Positions 45,762 to 53,632 of a stretch of 64,000 nt of DNA are shown in pieces. This stretch comes from Planctomycetota bacterium. Its GTDB lineage: Bacteria > Planctomycetota > Phycisphaerae > Phycisphaerales > UBA1924. The notes under the pieces were generated by a model, which was given only the letters and a program-made list of their open reading frames with translations, ran no database searches and was not told where the DNA came from. A program made the translations under genes and the position numbers. The stretch's first letter is position 1; each line of letters starts with the position of its first letter. The stretch lies in contig CP053450.1 in the NCBI GenBank assembly GCA_013285505.1, positions 2,030,796 through 2,094,795 on the forward strand, read 5' to 3'.

Positions 45762-46130
45762 TCATGGATAGGTGGAGTTGAACCAGTCAGTCAGAGCATC
45801 CTGGTTTGGTTTGTTCTGGGCGAGTTCAGAGAGAGACTTGAACTGTTCTCGGCTCGGTCTGCCGTGGCCCTCGGTTTCCATGAACGCGAGAACCGCTGGC
45901 AGGAGTGTTCGCCAGATCCCCTCCCACTCTCCATCAGTCCCGACACAGAAGTCTAGAAGGGCCGCACGGCCGAGGTCTCGTGCATCTTCATGGTCGGTGG
46001 TGTCGAGATTGAGAAAATCAAAAACGCCGGCCCGGCGCAATTGCCCAGACGAAACAGCTTCGCAGTCAGCACCAGCATGCACCGCTGTAGACAAACTCTG
46101 CCGAAGGCGTTTGGACTCATCCGAGGGCAT
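45762..46130 (-). CDS. Unknown 122-aa protein, candidate toxin partner of a Panacea-type antitoxin
   Basis: The protein (MPSDESKRLRQSLSTAVHAG...FDFLNLDTTDHEDARDLGRAALLDFCVGTDGEWEGIWRTLLPAVL...LTDWFNSTYP) is soluble and mostly helical; I recognise no family. Its start lies 14 bases inside the upstream gene's end, so the two are co-translated. The upstream gene looks like a Panacea-domain antitoxin. In the usual antitoxin-first order this protein would be the toxin. This is inference only. Confidence 0.65.
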   Translation of the reverse strand: MPSDESKRLRQSLSTAVHAGADCEAVSSGQLRRAGVFDFLNLDTTDHEDARDLGRAALLDFCVGTDGEWEGIWRTLLPAVLAFMETEGHGRPSREQFKSLSELAQNKPNQDALTDWFNSTYP

Positions 46131-46683
46131 CGTCTAGTAATCGGCGAGCCTCGTCGAATGCCGACATCTTGCAGTCGTATTCTTCCTCGCTCACAGCGTC
46201 CAAGTAGATGTGCAGCTGAGCGCCAGCGCGGCCCGACTGGTTGGCTTCCCGCCAAGTGCGGCTGCGCAGGTGTGACTCATGGCTGATTTCGGTTGCGGTC
46301 TTGTTGCCAACCCAGGCAATCGCGCCGTCGATGGCCTCTCGCTCCTCATCAGAGAGTTCGATCTTCTCCCCATCAGCGAGCCTGTACACACCCTCGCTGT
46401 AGGGTCCGACGGAGCGGAGACCAAACCGCAACTTCCCGTTGTCGCATAGGCCCTTGAGGATGGACGCTCCGTCATCGACGCCGGGGCCGTTCGGCATGTG
46501 AACGACCGGATGCTCCGTCAGATACCGTCCAGTCTCGCGCCAGAAGATCAGGTGGGCGTCATAGAACGCTTTGTAGAGCCTTGTTCGGCCATCAAATGAA
46601 CCGCCATTCTCCTGGATGATGCCAAGGAGAATTCGCTCTGCGGCTGCCCAAGTCTCAGGCTTCTGATTCAGGTTCCATCCCAT
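46117..46683 (-). CDS. Panacea-domain (SocA/DUF4065-like) protein, probable antitoxin
   Basis: The 188-aa protein has the Panacea pattern: WAAAERILLGIIQENGG, then GRTRLYKAFYDAHLIFWRETGRYLTEHPVVHMPNGPGVDDGASIL, and a C-terminal SHESHLRSRTWREA. Panacea proteins are promiscuous antitoxins that neutralise many unrelated toxins. I choose ATG 46683 because the promoter covers the earlier ATG at 46698 and GGAG lies five bases before 46683. It is followed by an overlapping small gene. A palindrome between -35 and -10 suggests autoregulation. Confidence 0.75.
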   Translation of the reverse strand: MGWNLNQKPETWAAAERILLGIIQENGGSFDGRTRLYKAFYDAHLIFWRETGRYLTEHPVVHMPNGPGVDDGASILKGLCDNGKLRFGLRSVGPYSEGVYRLADGEKIELSDEEREAIDGAIAWVGNKTATEISHESHLRSRTWREANQSGRAGAQLHIYLDAVSEEEYDCKMSAFDEARRLLDDALG

Positions 46684-46697
46684 ACAGACTCCAACCA

Positions 46698-46726
46698 AGT
46701 GTACAGTGTTTGTACACCCCCGTCAA
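46698..46726 (-). promoter_or_regulatory. Promoter with internal palindromic operator for the Panacea gene pair
   Basis: On the minus strand: -35 TTGACG (46726-46721), 17-base spacer, -10 TACACT (46703-46698). The palindrome GTGTACA-5-TGTACAC (46717-46699) fills the spacer and overlaps the -10. A repressor bound there would block RNA polymerase. Confidence 0.7.
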
Positions 46727-47008
46727 GTCATCGGTTCACATAGTCTGGCAACCGCTGGCAGAAATGGTGAATTGGCTGCCAATAGCCGGGCTCGGAGCCA
46801 GGATGCACCAAAGGGCCAATCACCACCTATCGGCTCGCCCGCCCGCGCCCGAGCGGGCCCTCTGGGGAAGCGCCCCCGGACGGCCCCCGCGACGGGCCCC
46901 CAAGTCTCGGGGCGGCCCCTGGATATTCGGCCGATGTCCGGCATGCGTCGGGCATGGGGTTAGGAACCAGAGCAGGTCCACGCTCCCGCCCCCAGGGCCC
47001 GCTACGGC

Positions 47009-47282
47009 GTGCCCTGCCACGACGACCGCACCCGCGACGGGGAGGTGGTCCCGGGTCGGCGGGGTCTTCCACTGCCGCGCCAGGCTCCACTCGCCCGAGG
47101 TCTGGGTCCGGGTCACCGGGCAGGTGCGAACCGAACCGTCATGGCTGGACGAGGCGCTGGTGGTGCTGTGGGAGGTCGAGGCCGAGGACGCCGCCGACGG
47201 GCACCGGATCGTGGTCGAGCCCTGGATGCTGTCGGTCGCGCCCGTGGGCGACGTGCTGCGCCGGCTCCGGCTTGGCGCGTAG
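47009..47282 (+). CDS. Small hypothetical protein (apparent frameshift near 47055)
   Basis: A possible GTG start at 47009 gives PCHDDRTRDGEVVPG, and after a shift near 47055 the reading continues GGVFHCRARLHSPEVWVRVTGQVRTEPSWLDEALVVLWEVEAEDAADGHRIVVEP to stop 47282. The second half looks like a real small beta-rich protein. The N-terminal end is uncertain; a single frame from upstream is also open but reads as low-complexity Pro/Ala. Confidence 0.4.
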
Positions 47283-47437
47283 GCGGCCCGCCGCAATGCT
47301 GGACCCGCTGGCCGCTCGGTACCTGTCCCCCACCTGAGTCGGCCAGCACCGGCGGCCGGGCTCCTCGAGGGTTCGGCCGCCTTTTCTGTGGGACCGCGCG
47401 GCCCGGGGGCTCGGGACCCGGGGCCCGGGGTGGCGGG

Positions 47438-47983
47438 ATGAAGAAGGCGACCGACAGGGTGGGCGAGCGGCACGGCGGGTGGACGGTCATCGGCGTCGGC
47501 GCTGCCGACGCCAGCGGCTCCCGAACGCTGCTCTGCTTGTGCGACTGCGGCCAGCGCCAGCACGTCCCGCGCGGGAACCTCGTCTCCGGGCAGAGCACCC
47601 GCTGCGAGGCGTGCCGCGCCCGCGGGAGGAAGCAGCAGCACGACGAGCGCGCCGCCGCGCAGGTCGGCACCAGGCGGGGCACGCTCACGATCACGAGCTG
47701 GCGTCGGACCCCGCGCGGCGTCCGCCTGGGGTGGCGGTGCGACTGCGGGAGGACCGGCTGGACGCCCCAGGTCGGGGGGACGGGGCCGGGGTGCCCGTCC
47801 TGCGGGGCGAGGGCCAGGGGGCGCAGGCAGACGCTGGTGAGGCACCGCGGCGTCGCCTACACGCTGGAGGAGCTGGGGGCCATGATCGGCGTCACCCGTG
47901 AGCGGGCGAGGCAGATCTACCACCAGCACGGGAGGGCCGAGGTGCTGCGGCGGGCGGGGCTGGGGCGCGGCGGTCGGGGGTAG
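47438..47983 (+). CDS. Phage-type zinc-finger protein with sigma-region-4-like HTH
   Basis: The 181-aa protein has three Cys-pair elements: LCLCDCGQRQHVPRGNLVSGQSTRCEAC, RCDCGRTGW and GCPSCG. The first is the phage repeat seen next to HNH nucleases (C-D-C-G...L-x-S-G). The C-terminus YTLEELGAMIGVTRERARQIYHQHG matches sigma-70 region 4.2 (T-L-x-E-I-G-x-x-x-G-V-T-R-E-R-x-R-Q-I). It may be a transcription regulator of the element. ATG 47438 opens it. Confidence 0.65.
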   Translation: MKKATDRVGERHGGWTVIGVGAADASGSRTLLCLCDCGQRQHVPRGNLVSGQSTRCEACRARGRKQQHDERAAAQVGTRRGTLTITSWRRTPRGVRLGWRCDCGRTGWTPQVGGTGPGCPSCGARARGRRQTLVRHRGVAYTLEELGAMIGVTRERARQIYHQHGRAEVLRRAGLGRGGRG

Positions 47984-48108
47984 GCCCGCGGGCCCTGCGT
48001 CCCCCCGGCTACGACGACTGAAAAGTCACGCTTTTGTGCAATCGGGGGACTGGGCTTGACACTGTCGTGTACCGGTCGGATCTACCATGCCCCCGGGGAG
48101 GCCAATCC

Positions 48109-49906
48109 ATGGCGATCATCCCGAGCCGCACCGACATCGAGCAGTTCCGTAATCCAGTACTGCCGGAAGTGATGCAAGTGGTCGAACGGTACGAGCAGTG
48201 GCTGCTCGATGACCCTTCATTTGGTCCCGCAGACGTATTCGTGAGTCCCTACCTGGCCAATCATGATCCGGCCTTGGTTCTGACTACTGATCGGGGCGTG
48301 CTCGTCATCGAAGTTCTGGCAGGATCTCTTGACGACCAGAACGCAGCCGCCCGAATCCGCAGGGCATGCGAGAGGGCGATGCTATTCCGTGCGAAGTTCT
48401 GGGAGTTGTGCTTCCCTCCCCTCGTCCACCGTTGCCTAGAGCTGGATGTTGAAAGTCCAGATGCCCGCGCGGCTCAGATCGTCAAACGCTTCATCGACGC
48501 TGTTGTCATGGTGCCAAAAGTGAGTAGACAGACTGCGCAGCAGATCGCGGGTCGCCAAAGTATTCCGGTCTACGGCGACCCAGACGGCCCCGGCACCGCA
48601 CCTTGGCCATCTGCGGTGCGAACCAACGGCTTGAACGATCACCAGCGCGAGCCTGTATTGGATACCCTCTGGCATGTCGCGCGGTCATGGCTCGCACCGC
48701 CGTTCCATCGAGCGGAGGACGGGATCATCGGACAGAGCCAACTCACGCCAAGTCAGCGGCCTCATGCGGTGCCGCGCGGGACCGGGTGGTTTCGCCTTCA
48801 GGGTCCTGGCGGGTCGGGTAAGTCGCTCGTGCTCGCGCACAAGGCCGCCGTGCTCGCATCGCAAGACAAGCGGGTACTGCTCCTCTGCTACAACATCACC
48901 CTGCGGTCCTACCTCCGTGACCTGGTGGATCGAATGCGGTACGCCTTTGACTGGAGGGACATTACCATCAGGTACTTCCACGAACTGCTGAAGGAAGTGC
49001 GTTTGTACTACGACGCGCCAATCACAGGCGATCCGGATGACAAAGACACATTTCTTGATAGGGACTATCCGGACTGCGTGTTTCAACTGCTCAACACGCG
49101 CCCAACACATCGGTTTCAATACGATGCAGTACTCATTGATGAAGGGCAGGACTTCTCCGAGAACTGGTACCGGGTTTTGGATGCGTGCCTGGTGCCGAAC
49201 GGAGAACTATTACTGATTCGTGACCGAGACCAGAATATCTACGGGAAGGACACCAGGGTTCTGGAGTCCGGCGGGCCGTCTATCCAAACGGGCAAAGGGC
49301 TGCGGGGGTTCAGTGGGCCATGGGCGACACTGCGCAGCACTTGGCGAATGTCGCCGCAGATCACTCAAGCGGTTTCCGAGTTTGCGGTACGGGTCTTGGG
49401 CAGCGAGCCGTTCGATACCGACCAGGGGCGGCAACCGACTATGTTCGATGCTGCGTCGTTTTGCCGATGGGAAAACGCCTCTCAGCAAGACGTGACTGCG
49501 AGGCTTGTTGAAGTGATTCGTATAGCCTCGCAGCAGATGTCTCCAACCCATCCATCCGACCTTGCTGTGCTCACTACGACCAACAAACGTGCTTGGGAAA
49601 TCGTCAGGCTATTGGAGGAAAGTGGTCAGCCGGCGGTGCATGTATACGACAGCGACGGGCATCGGGACCGGGACAAGCTCTTCCACTTCTGCCGAGGAGA
49701 CGGACGCATCAAGGTCTGCACAGGCCACAGCTTCAAGGGATTCGAAGTATGGGGAGTTGTCGTCTTGTCCGAGCCGTTCTGGGGGGAGTGAACTCAAGAG
49801 ATGGCTATACACAGCGATGACGCGGGCAATCGAGGGTCTTTGGGTACTGAACACAGATCCCGAGCTTTGGGGTGTTGCTGAGTGGTTCCCGGAGTTCATG
49901 GAGTAA
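48109..49906 (+). CDS. NERD-like/UvrD-like SF1 helicase (apparent frameshift near 49781)
   Basis: The N-terminal ~190 residues resemble a NERD-type nuclease-related domain (VFVSPYLANHDPALVLTTDRGVLVIEVLAG). The helicase has Walker A QGPGGSGKSLVLAHKAA, motif II YDAVLIDEGQDFSENW, motif III/IV region LRSTWRMSPQITQAVSEF and motif V CTGHSFKGFEVWGVVVL. The frame stops in a G6 run; dropping one G gives EPFWGSELKRWLYTAMTRAIEGLWVL (motif VI) and the stop at 49906. NERD-helicases are frequent in defence islands. Base composition is less G+C-rich than the flanks. A TTGACA element lies at 48056. Confidence 0.82.
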
Positions 49907-50042
49907 AGGCAGTCCCGCTCCGCAGCCATCCCGCAACTGTTTGCGAATCCTCCCCCAACGGTCTTGAGCCCTGACGCCGCCCCGAGGTACTCGTGGTCGT
50001 CGCCCGCAAGAGCGGGCCTGCCACGCACCCCGGAGCACGACC

Positions 50043-50663
50043 ATGGCCACGCCAAAGCATCGAGGGGAACCACCCGCCACCAACGCCGGACGCCGCTTCC
50101 CGCCGGAGGTCCTGACCGACGCCGAGGTCCGCGCCCTCATGGACGCCTGCGGCGAGGGAATCCCCTCGTGCCACCGCAACCGCGCCCTGATCGCCGTGTT
50201 GTACCGGGGCGGGCTCCGGGTCTCCGAGGCCCTCGCCCTCTACCCCAAGGACCTCGACGCCGCCACGGGGGCCGTGCGGGTGCTGTGGGGCAAGGGCGGC
50301 CGGGCCAGGACGATCGGGCTCGACCCCGGGGCCTTCCGGCTGGTGGAGGTCTGGACGCGGCACCGCACCGCCCTCGGCCTCGACGCCCGCCACCCGCTCT
50401 TCTGCACCCGGCAGGGCCAGGCGATCACCAGCTCGTACATCCGCCGGCTGCTCAACCGCCTGGGCGAGCAGGCGGGCATCCAGAAGCGGGTCCACGCCCA
50501 CGGGCTGCGGCACACCCACGCCGCCCAGCTCCGGTCCGAGGGCGTGGACATCGGCATCATCAGCAAGCAGCTCGGGCACCGGTCCATCGCCACGACCGCC
50601 AGGTACCTCGACCACATCGCGCCGTGGGCGGTGGTGGAGGCGATGAGGGGGAGGGAGTGGTGA
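50043..50663 (+). CDS. XerC/D-type tyrosine recombinase, short
   Basis: The 206-aa protein lacks most of the N-terminal core-binding domain but keeps the catalytic domain: Arg in YRGGLRVSEALAL, Lys region WGKGGRARTIGL, HAHGLRHTHAAQL, GHRSIATTARYLDH with nucleophile Tyr. Such short recombinases occur in integrons and mobile elements. It lies at the end of the element opposite to the integrase. ATG 50043 follows CACGACC with no strong ribosome site. Confidence 0.85.
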   Translation: MATPKHRGEPPATNAGRRFPPEVLTDAEVRALMDACGEGIPSCHRNRALIAVLYRGGLRVSEALALYPKDLDAATGAVRVLWGKGGRARTIGLDPGAFRLVEVWTRHRTALGLDARHPLFCTRQGQAITSSYIRRLLNRLGEQAGIQKRVHAHGLRHTHAAQLRSEGVDIGIISKQLGHRSIATTARYLDHIAPWAVVEAMRGREW

Positions 50664-50673
50664 GCCGGTGTGA

Positions 50674-50898
50674 CTAGGGTGACTTGAGTTCGGCAAGACA
50701 GTTGAGACAGGGCTCCGTCCTGAGCACGACAGACAACCACTGCTCGGCCCTACTCGTTGCTACATGGAAGCGATTCCGCCGATCGGGGCTCATCTCAGCT
50801 AGCGATCCTAAAAAGCGGTCGTAAAGATTGCAGAGAACCACCGCCGGAAACTCCGATCCCTTCGTCTGAGTCCGAGGCAGAATGTGGACACAGTCGGT
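50674..50898 (-). pseudogene. C-terminal scrap of a UvrD-like helicase
   Basis: Minus-strand reading VHILPRTQTKGSEFPAVVLCNLY...NRFHVATSRAEQWLSVVLR matches the last motifs (V and VI) of UvrD-like helicases, then stops at 50674. The rest of the gene is absent; upstream of it the opposite strand becomes an HsdR tail. Confidence 0.6.
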
Positions 50899-51453
50899 CT
50901 TGTCAAGATGTCGTTGGCCATCTTGGATGCGCGTCGAGCGTTGATGGAGGGCTTGCTCGAGAAGGGATATGGCGCCGTGCAGCTGCGAGACGTCGCCCGG
51001 ATCATCGAGGTGGAGGACTGCGATCTTTTCGATGTGTTGGCGTATGTCGCCTATGCCAAGTCGCCGGTGACTCGGGCGGAACGAGTCGCGAGGCGTCGCC
51101 CCTCGATCTCGTCCCGTTTCGATGGCGAGCTCCGGGCGTTCGTGGAGTTTGTGCTGGAGCACTATGTCACGCAGGGGGTAACCGAACTGGACGACAAGAA
51201 GCTGCCGCATTTGCTGGATCTGCGGTATGACTCTCTGCAGGATGCGGTGGCGGTGCTTGGGCCTGCGGCGGAGATCCGGCAGGCGTTCGTGGGTTTCAGG
51301 CGGATCTGTATTCGGCCGGCATGGACGAGCAGGCGTGAAGGTGATCCGGACCAGTTTCTCGGCGTTTGTCCGTCGGTTCGCTCGGCTGCGGATGTCGCGA
51401 GACGGTGGGTCATTGGGCTCCGATCCGGATCGAATCGAACTCTGCGAGGTTGA
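50884..51453 (+). pseudogene. hsdR: C-terminal scrap of a type I restriction subunit HsdR
   Basis: The reading ARRALMEGLLEKGYGAVQLRDVARIIEVEDCDLFDVLAYVAYAKSPVTRAERVARRR, then FDGELRAFVEFVLEHYVTQGVTELDDKKLPHLLDLRYDSLQDAVAVLGPAAEIRQAFVGF, matches the EcoEI-type HsdR C-terminal domain. The ATPase and nuclease parts are missing, and the reading after residue ~140 is no longer HsdR-like. Only this fragment exists, abutting the UvrD scrap head to head. Confidence 0.75.
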
Positions 51454-51663
51454 CTTGGAGGTGTTCGGGATGGGTGTGGACCCTGTTGCGGCCGGGTGGT
51501 AAGCGCCTTCAAGGCGGAGGTGGGTTCCCGGGCGGCTGGCCCTGGGGGCTGGTTGCCACCTGGGGTCGTTCCCATCTCCCGCGACCGTCCCGTGGCAGGA
51601 GGGTGGAATACGCAAGCAGAGATCGTGGTTTGCCGATAGACCCCTTGGGAGTAGAATGCACCC
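51454..51663. other. Intergenic region before the copper locus
   Basis: About 210 bases. The right part contains the candidate promoter/operator of the next gene. No other feature is convincing. Confidence 0.4.
51630..51657 (+). promoter_or_regulatory. Candidate promoter with CsoR-like palindrome
   Basis: -35 TTGCCG (51630) and -10 TAGAAT (51652) are 16 bases apart. The spacer contains ATAGACCCCTTGGGAGTAG, an imperfect palindrome similar to the clear CsoR-type operator at 62884. The start codon GTG is only 6 bases past the -10, so the mRNA may be leaderless. Confidence 0.45.
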
Positions 51664-52077
51664 GTGACTCGTCTGCTTGTCATCTTGGCCATCGTCTTTG
51701 CCGGCCTCCCCGGCTTGGGGTTTGGATTGCCTGCGGGCGGGACCCCGGGACACGCCTGCAGTATCTCTCGTTGCCAGCACGCGGTTATCCAGTCTTCTTG
51801 CTGCAGCAACTCGGCAGGACTGACAGTCTGCCCCATGAGTGACGGGCCCTGCACGTGCGCTGCGGCCCCGAATCCTGATCGACACCCGCGTCCCGACGCC
51901 CCTCTGCCCCGCAGCGATCGTGATTCGGCGACAGGTCTGCCGAATGAATCGACGCAGATCGGGTGGCTCATCGACCCAGTCGATCCGACGCCGGTGGCGG
52001 CGGCACTCGTGTTTGGCCTGCGTGCGGGCAAGACACACAACGAAGTTCAGGCCCTTTTGAGCGTCTGGCAACGCTAG
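51664..52077 (+). CDS. Secreted Cys-rich protein at the head of the copper locus
   Basis: The 137-aa protein has a signal peptide (RLLVILAIVFAGLPGLGFGLPAG) and a Cys-rich mature start (CSISRCQHAVIQSSCCSNSAGLTVCPMSDGPCTC), then a Pro/Asp-rich linker and a C-terminal helix. It is probably periplasmic and may bind metal. GTG 51664 is the likely start. It precedes the RND pump genes by about 100 bases. No known family is recognised. Confidence 0.65.
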   Translation: MTRLLVILAIVFAGLPGLGFGLPAGGTPGHACSISRCQHAVIQSSCCSNSAGLTVCPMSDGPCTCAAAPNPDRHPRPDAPLPRSDRDSATGLPNESTQIGWLIDPVDPTPVAAALVFGLRAGKTHNEVQALLSVWQR

Positions 52078-52174
52078 AGCCCGAGTCCCCTAGGGATGTT
52101 GCGCGCTGAGCGCGCGAGTTGTTCCCGCTGTCTCTGCTCGGACACTCTTCTCTCCAGATACTCAGGAGCCACCC

Positions 52175-53632
52175 ATGGCCGTTCGCTTCATTGCGTGCGC
52201 GGTGGGCATCACGGCGGTCGGAGTTGTTGGCGGCTGTTCAACGCCCTTCGATCCTCCCCGTGATCTGCCGCCCTCGTTCGCCCGATCAGTACCGCCTCAT
52301 GCCGATTCGTCGTCCCGCTCGGTCTACAGGTCCAACCCGGGGCCCGACGAGGGAACCCTGAAACTCGCTCCCGGTGCGTCCGCAGACGAGTTCGTGCGAT
52401 TTGCCCTCTATCACAGCCCGAGGGTTGAGGCGGCGTACCAGAAGTGGATTGCCGCCGCGGAGCGTCTGCCCCAAGCGCGGTCGCTGCCGGATCCGCGGCT
52501 GAACTTCGGGTTCTTCTTGGATGAAGTCGAGACGCGGACGGGCGCGCAACAGGCCCGCGTCGGAGTGAGCCAGTCGCTCCCGTGGCCGGGCCTGCTCGGG
52601 GCCCGGGAGGACGCCGCGTCGATGGCGGCGCGGGCCGCGTGGCGGCAGTTCGAAGCCGCCCGGCTTGAGGTCACCGAACGAGTCGTGAGCACGCTCCATG
52701 AAGTGGCCTACCTCGATGCCGCGGTCCGGATCACGGGTGAAAACCTTGAACTGTTGCGATCATTCGAAGAGGTTGTGCGTGCTCGCTATCGCGTGGGTGC
52801 GGGGTCGCACCCGGAGCTGATTCGAGTGCAGGTCGAACTCGGGCAACTCGAGGACAGGCTGGCCCAACTGGTGGCGTTGCGGCCAACCTATGTCGCGGAC
52901 CTTAACGCCGCTCTCAATCGACCGACGGATGCGCCTGTGCCGACACTCGGTCCGCTCCCGGGGCGGGTGGTATCGATCGACGGGCCCGCCCTTTCCGAGA
53001 TCGCGAGGCAGTCAAATCCTGTGCTTCTCGCGCTCGACGAGCGGATCGAAGAGCAGCGCATCCGTGGCGAGGTAGCGAGGAAGGAAGGACTCCCCGACTT
53101 CACAGTCGGGCTCGACTACATCGTCACTGACGAGGCGATGAACAGCTCAAGCTCGGAGAGTGGCGATGACCCGATATTCCTGAGCTTCGGCATCAAGGTG
53201 CCGATCTGGAGAGACAAGTACGACGCCGGAGTCCGCGAAGCGTTCGCGCGCCGGCTCGCCGTATCGCACGAGCGCACGGACGAGGCGAATCGGGTCACGG
53301 CCGCGATTCAGCGGGCCTGGTTCGAGCACGCGGACGCGGACCGCCGTGCCCGCCTATTCGAGACGACGCTGATCCCGAAGGCGGAGGAGTCACTCCGTGC
53401 ATCGCTGGCCGGGTTCCGCTCCGATGAGGCGAGCTTTCTGGACCTGCTGGACACCGAGCGGACGCTGCTGGAGTTTGCCGTCGCCGCCGAGCGGGCGAAG
53501 GCCGACCGCGGGCAAGCGCTCGCGCGTCTCAATCGCCTCGTTGGTGAGTCTGTGCCGACGCGCAGCGCCGGTGCGGCTGAACATACCGATCTGCAGGATG
53601 CGGGGGACGGCCCCGATGAGGGCACGCCATGA
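52175..53632 (+). CDS. cusC: Outer-membrane efflux protein (TolC/CusC family), lipoprotein
   Basis: A lipobox signal (AVGVVGGC) anchors the 485-aa protein to the outer membrane. The TolC-like alpha-barrel halves include RLPQARSLPDPRLNFGFFLDEVETRTG, QSLPWPGLLGAREDAASMAARAAW and RVGAGSHPELIRVQVELGQLEDRL. It forms the exit duct of the metal pump. Its stop overlaps the next start by four bases. It and the next two genes form a CusCBA operon. Confidence 0.9.
   Translation: MAVRFIACAVGITAVGVVGGCSTPFDPPRDLPPSFARSVPPHADSSSRSVYRSNPGPDEGTLKLAPGASADEFVRFALYHSPRVEAAYQKWIAAAERLPQARSLPDPRLNFGFFLDEVETRTGAQQARVGVSQSLPWPGLLGAREDAASMAARAAWRQFEAARLEVTERVVSTLHEVAYLDAAVRITGENLELLRSFEEVVRARYRVGAGSHPELIRVQVELGQLEDRLAQLVALRPTYVADLNAALNRPTDAPVPTLGPLPGRVVSIDGPALSEIARQSNPVLLALDERIEEQRIRGEVARKEGLPDFTVGLDYIVTDEAMNSSSSESGDDPIFLSFGIKVPIWRDKYDAGVREAFARRLAVSHERTDEANRVTAAIQRAWFEHADADRRARLFETTLIPKAEESLRASLAGFRSDEASFLDLLDTERTLLEFAVAAERAKADRGQALARLNRLVGESVPTRSAGAAEHTDLQDAGDGPDEGTP

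Noticed and set aside
49944..49952. CGAATCCTC, a nine-base match to the tRNA-Pro 3' end, as a possible right attachment site
   Set aside because: Too short and with no extended match; it could be chance, so no attR is claimed.
50674..52071. Long minus-strand open frame across the edge of the copper locus
   Set aside because: Only the last ~75 codons resemble a helicase; the rest is antisense to hsdR and the Cys-rich gene.
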